A stretch of 9,366 bases of DNA, from assembly GCA_030748365.1 (NCBI GenBank), contig JASMME010000038.1, positions 1 to 9,366 of the forward strand. The letters run 5' to 3'. The notes beneath the pieces were generated by a model, which saw nothing but the letters and a program-made list of their open reading frames with translations, made no database searches and had not been told where the DNA came from. This DNA is from Lutibacter sp. Its GTDB lineage: Bacteria; Bacteroidota; Bacteroidia; Flavobacteriales; Flavobacteriaceae. The position numbers and the translations under genes are program-made. This document shows, one piece after another, positions 7,486 through 9,366 of the stretch (positions are counted from its first letter, which is position 1; each line of letters opens with the position of its first letter).

Positions 7486-8421
7486 ATGAGACAAATAACC
7501 CATAGCCTTGTAATGATCCGTCCGGTATCTTTCCGGATGAATGAGCAAACAGCTGTCAACAATTATTATCAAAAGGTATTGGCGGGCTTGGATGCCGAAA
7601 ACGTCCAGCAAGCAGCCCTCCAGGAATTTGATGCTTTTGTTGACAAACTAAAAGCCGCGGGTGTTGAGGTGATTGTATTGAACGACACAGAAGACACCGA
7701 CACCCCGGATGCTATTTTCCCCAATAATTGGTTGTCGTTCCACGAAAACGCCACGGTAGGCCTCTATCCCATGTTCGCAGAAAACAGGCGCTTAGAACGC
7801 AGGCACGACCTTTTTGATACCTTGGAAGGCCAGGGGTTTGTTATTGAACAGGTAATGGATTATACTTCGGCTGAGGAAGAAGCCTTGTTTTTGGAAGGTA
7901 CCGGTAGTTTATTGCTAGACAGGGAACACCGAAAGGCCTATTGTGCCTTGTCTCCCAGGGCTGATGAGGCCCTGTTTATCGAATTTTGCGAAGATTTCGA
8001 ATTTACCCCTGTTCCTTTTGTATCCAATCAAACGGTGGATGGTCAGCGCTTGCCGATCTATCACACCAATGTGATGATGTGTCTGGCAGAAACTTTTGCC
8101 GTAATCTGTCTGGACAGCATCGATGACAAAAAAGAACGCAACAATGTAATCAGGCACTTAAAAGAAAGTGGCAAAGAAATCCTGTCGATTACAGAAGCTC
8201 AGGTGAATTGTTTTGCCGGTAATATGCTACAGGTAATGGGTGCCGATGACCAGCGTATCCTGGTGATGTCTACTGCTGCCTATAACAGTCTGACAAGTGC
8301 TCAGATTGCAAAAATCGAGAAACACTGCGTGATCCTACACAGCTCCCTAGATACCATTGAAGCCTGTGGTGGAGGCAGTGCGAGGTGTATGATGGCCGAA
8401 GTTTTTTTGCCAAAGAAATAA
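7486..8421 (+). CDS. ctlX: CtlX-like citrulline hydrolase / amidinotransferase-fold protein
   Basis: The 311-residue protein is a second, divergent member of the guanidine-modifying superfamily. Candidate catalytic residues are Asp75 in PDAIFPNNW, Glu137 in FLEGTGSLLLDR, His193 in IYHTNVMM and Cys301 in CGGGSARCMMAE. The PNNW, EGTGSL and YHTNVM motifs fit the family annotated as citrulline utilisation hydrolase CtlX, which I recall but could not search. The expected reaction would be citrulline to ornithine, ammonia and CO2. The start at 7486 (MRQITHSLVMIRPV) is preferred. The frame stays open to an ATG at 7393, but that would overlap the upstream gene by 92 bases and add a stretch with no family resemblance. 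The spacing of one base from the upstream stop indicates translational coupling. Substrate is the least certain part; other ureido or guanidino compounds are possible. Confidence 0.85.
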   Translation: MRQITHSLVMIRPVSFRMNEQTAVNNYYQKVLAGLDAENVQQAALQEFDAFVDKLKAAGVEVIVLNDTEDTDTPDAIFPNNWLSFHENATVGLYPMFAENRRLERRHDLFDTLEGQGFVIEQVMDYTSAEEEALFLEGTGSLLLDREHRKAYCALSPRADEALFIEFCEDFEFTPVPFVSNQTVDGQRLPIYHTNVMMCLAETFAVICLDSIDDKKERNNVIRHLKESGKEILSITEAQVNCFAGNMLQVMGADDQRILVMSTAAYNSLTSAQIAKIEKHCVILHSSLDTIEACGGGSARCMMAEVFLPKK

Positions 8422-8430
8422 TCACAGTCC

Positions 8431-8451
8431 TTCCGGAATTTAGTACTTTTA
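8431..8451 (+). promoter_or_regulatory. Palindrome and candidate -7 element before the Rrf2 gene
   Basis: TTCCGGAA (8431-8438) is a perfect palindrome. It sits five bases before TACTTTTA (8444-8451), one mismatch from TAnnTTTG, which is seven bases upstream of the ATG at 8459. An autoregulatory operator over a short-leader promoter is plausible, since Rrf2 proteins often repress their own genes. No -33 match was found, and co-transcription from ctlX is equally possible. Confidence 0.3.
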
Positions 8452-8458
8452 TGCAGCC

Positions 8459-8884
8459 ATGCTTTCAATGAAAACAAAATACGGGCTTAAAGCACTGTTG
8501 TACCTATCCAGGAAAGCCCCAGAAGTGCCTGTGCTGATCTCAGAAATTGCTGAGGCCGAGCATATATCCAAGAAGTTTTTGGAGAGCATCTTGCTCATTC
8601 TTAAAAAAGAGCACATCCTGTCTTCCAAAAAAGGCAAAGGAGGTGGGTATTTCTTGATGAGATCTCCTCATGAGATCAAGATCGCTACGGTGATCAGGAT
8701 ATTGGAAGGACCCATCGCCATGCTCCCCTGTGTAAGTTTGAACTACTATAAAAAGTGTGACGATTGTGTCAGTGAGGAAGCTTGTAGTGTTCACGGCCTT
8801 ATGGCTGAAGTGCGCGACAGTACACTAAAAATATTGGAAAACAAAACCCTGGCTGATTTTCATTTGGGAAAAGACCCTTACTGA
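8459..8884 (+). CDS. Rrf2-family transcriptional regulator with a cysteine cluster
   Basis: Rrf2 proteins are dimeric winged-helix regulators; several (IscR, NsrR, RsrR) sense iron-sulfur status, nitric oxide or redox through a cluster, while others (CymR) bind a protein partner. The 141 residues give MKTKYGLKALLYLSRK, the recognition region ISEIAEAEHISKKFLESILLILKK and the wing SSKKGKGGGYFL. In the C-terminal loop Cys91, Cys100, Cys103, Cys109 and His112 are spaced C-x8-C-x2-C-x5-C-x2-H, whereas IscR uses three cysteines and a histidine as C-x5-C-x5-C-x2-H. The final Cys-x2-His agrees, so cluster or metal binding is plausible but unproven. The start at 8459 fits the family; Met4 (8468) is an alternative. 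It follows ctlX by 37 bases on the same strand, so it may regulate or be co-transcribed with that pair. The target is unknown. Confidence 0.92.
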   Translation: MLSMKTKYGLKALLYLSRKAPEVPVLISEIAEAEHISKKFLESILLILKKEHILSSKKGKGGGYFLMRSPHEIKIATVIRILEGPIAMLPCVSLNYYKKCDDCVSEEACSVHGLMAEVRDSTLKILENKTLADFHLGKDPY

Positions 8885-8895
8885 TAAAAATATTC

Positions 8896-8922
8896 AAAAA
8901 AAATTACCGGGTCATTTCCCGG
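8896..8922 (-). terminator. Terminator of the minus-strand DUF2807 gene, overlapping its stop codon
   Basis: CCGGG (8907-8911) pairs with CCCGG (8918-8922) around a six-base loop. Read on the minus strand it is followed by TAA and eight T (8903-8896). The gene's TGA (8914-8912) lies within the loop. On the plus strand the trailing sequence is AGATTTTT, so it may also slow transcription arriving from the Rrf2 gene. The stem is short. Confidence 0.6.
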
Positions 8923-9366
8923 AGATTTTTCCGCCGGAACTATTTTCTTTATTGACCCTGTTAGGCTTGCCTTCGTAACGGATGTTTCCACCACTACTGG
9001 CATATGCGTTTAGTGTACCACTGACGTACAAATCAATATTGGCTCCACTACTGGCTTTGGCATAAGTATCGATTGTTTGTAAGCGATTGGCATCAATGTT
9101 GCTGCCGCTGCTTGCGCGTAGGGTCAAGCTATTTGTTATTCCTTCCAGTTTGGCACTCGATCCACTTGAACTACTCATTTCAACCTCTTTGGCATTCACA
9201 TGTGTTTTTATGGAACTCCCGCTACTGGTAGACAAGATTAACCGATCTGTTTGCAGCGTATTTTCAGTACGTAACGCCGCTCCGCTCGAAGTATGTATGC
9301 CAGTCACATTTTCGGTTGTTATATAGACATTTCTCGCTTTTGCTGTATATACATTCTTTTCAAAAT
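8912..9366 (-). CDS. DUF2807 / head-GIN domain protein, C-terminal part, truncated by the window edge
   Basis: The minus-strand frame is open from the window end to the stop at 8912, giving 151 residues of the C-terminal part; the start and any signal peptide lie outside. The GTG at 9307 opens the same frame but is internal, because family-like sequence (NVYTAKARNVYITTENVTGI) continues upstream. The protein repeats a Ser-Ser-Gly motif every 18-20 residues: TSSGAAL, TSSGSSI, SSSGSSA, ASSGSNI, ASSGANI, ASSGGNI and NSSGGKI. Between them are alternating polar/hydrophobic strands. This is the pattern of the DUF2807 (head GIN) beta-solenoid, a mostly secreted or surface family abundant in Bacteroidota and of unknown biochemical function. 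It is convergent with the Rrf2 gene, 27 bases from its stop. Confidence 0.9.
   Translation of the reverse strand, partial: FEKNVYTAKARNVYITTENVTGIHTSSGAALRTENTLQTDRLILSTSSGSSIKTHVNAKEVEMSSSSGSSAKLEGITNSLTLRASSGSNIDANRLQTIDTYAKASSGANIDLYVSGTLNAYASSGGNIRYEGKPNRVNKENSSGGKISGK

Noticed and set aside
7285..7611. A 108-codon minus-strand open frame across the junction of the two hydrolase genes
   Set aside because: It lies wholly opposite two conserved coding regions, has no recognisable motifs, and is best explained as a shadow frame.
8912..9307. A complete minus-strand gene starting with GTG at 9307
   Set aside because: The same frame continues with DUF2807-like sequence to the window edge without a stop, so the gene is truncated, not complete.

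Overview
The window reads as chromosomal DNA of a Bacteroidota bacterium, most likely of the class Flavobacteriia. The support is the gene order (rpoA, rplQ, carA, eno, gltA), the protein sequences, the general lack of Shine-Dalgarno sequences before starts, two matches to the Bacteroidota promoter pattern (TTG, about 19 bases, TAnnTTTG), and a DUF2807 surface protein. These family and taxon calls come from reading the sequence and were not searched.

Layout. Bases 1-1315 are the end of the ribosomal protein/RNA polymerase operon: a 5'-truncated rpoA followed by rplQ, closed by a strong terminator. Bases 1530-2231 hold an uncharacterised secreted protein with its own promoter and terminator. 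Bases 2351-6333 hold three central-metabolism genes, each apparently its own unit: carA (small subunit of carbamoyl-phosphate synthase), eno (enolase) and gltA (citrate synthase). Bases 6570-8421 are a tight two-gene unit of guanidine-modifying-superfamily enzymes, an arginine deiminase/DDAH-like protein and a CtlX-like (citrulline hydrolase) protein, one base apart. They are followed 37 bases later by an Rrf2-family regulator (8459-8884). A convergent gene on the minus strand (8912 to the window end) encodes the C-terminal part of a DUF2807/head-GIN protein built from repeated Ser-Ser-Gly rungs.

How the genes may work together. carA supplies carbamoyl phosphate for arginine and pyrimidine synthesis. 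The tandem hydrolases downstream could run the opposite way (arginine to citrulline to ornithine, releasing ammonia and CO2) without making carbamoyl phosphate or ATP. The 236-base gap before this pair carries a perfect 8-base inverted repeat and a small open frame ending in two arginine codons, the most interesting possible regulatory signal here. No mobile element, CRISPR array, tRNA or rRNA was seen. Most of the window is ordinary conserved chromosome; the items worth a second look are the amidinohydrolase pair and its leader, the secreted orphan, the unusual cysteine cluster of the Rrf2 protein, and the SSG-repeat protein.
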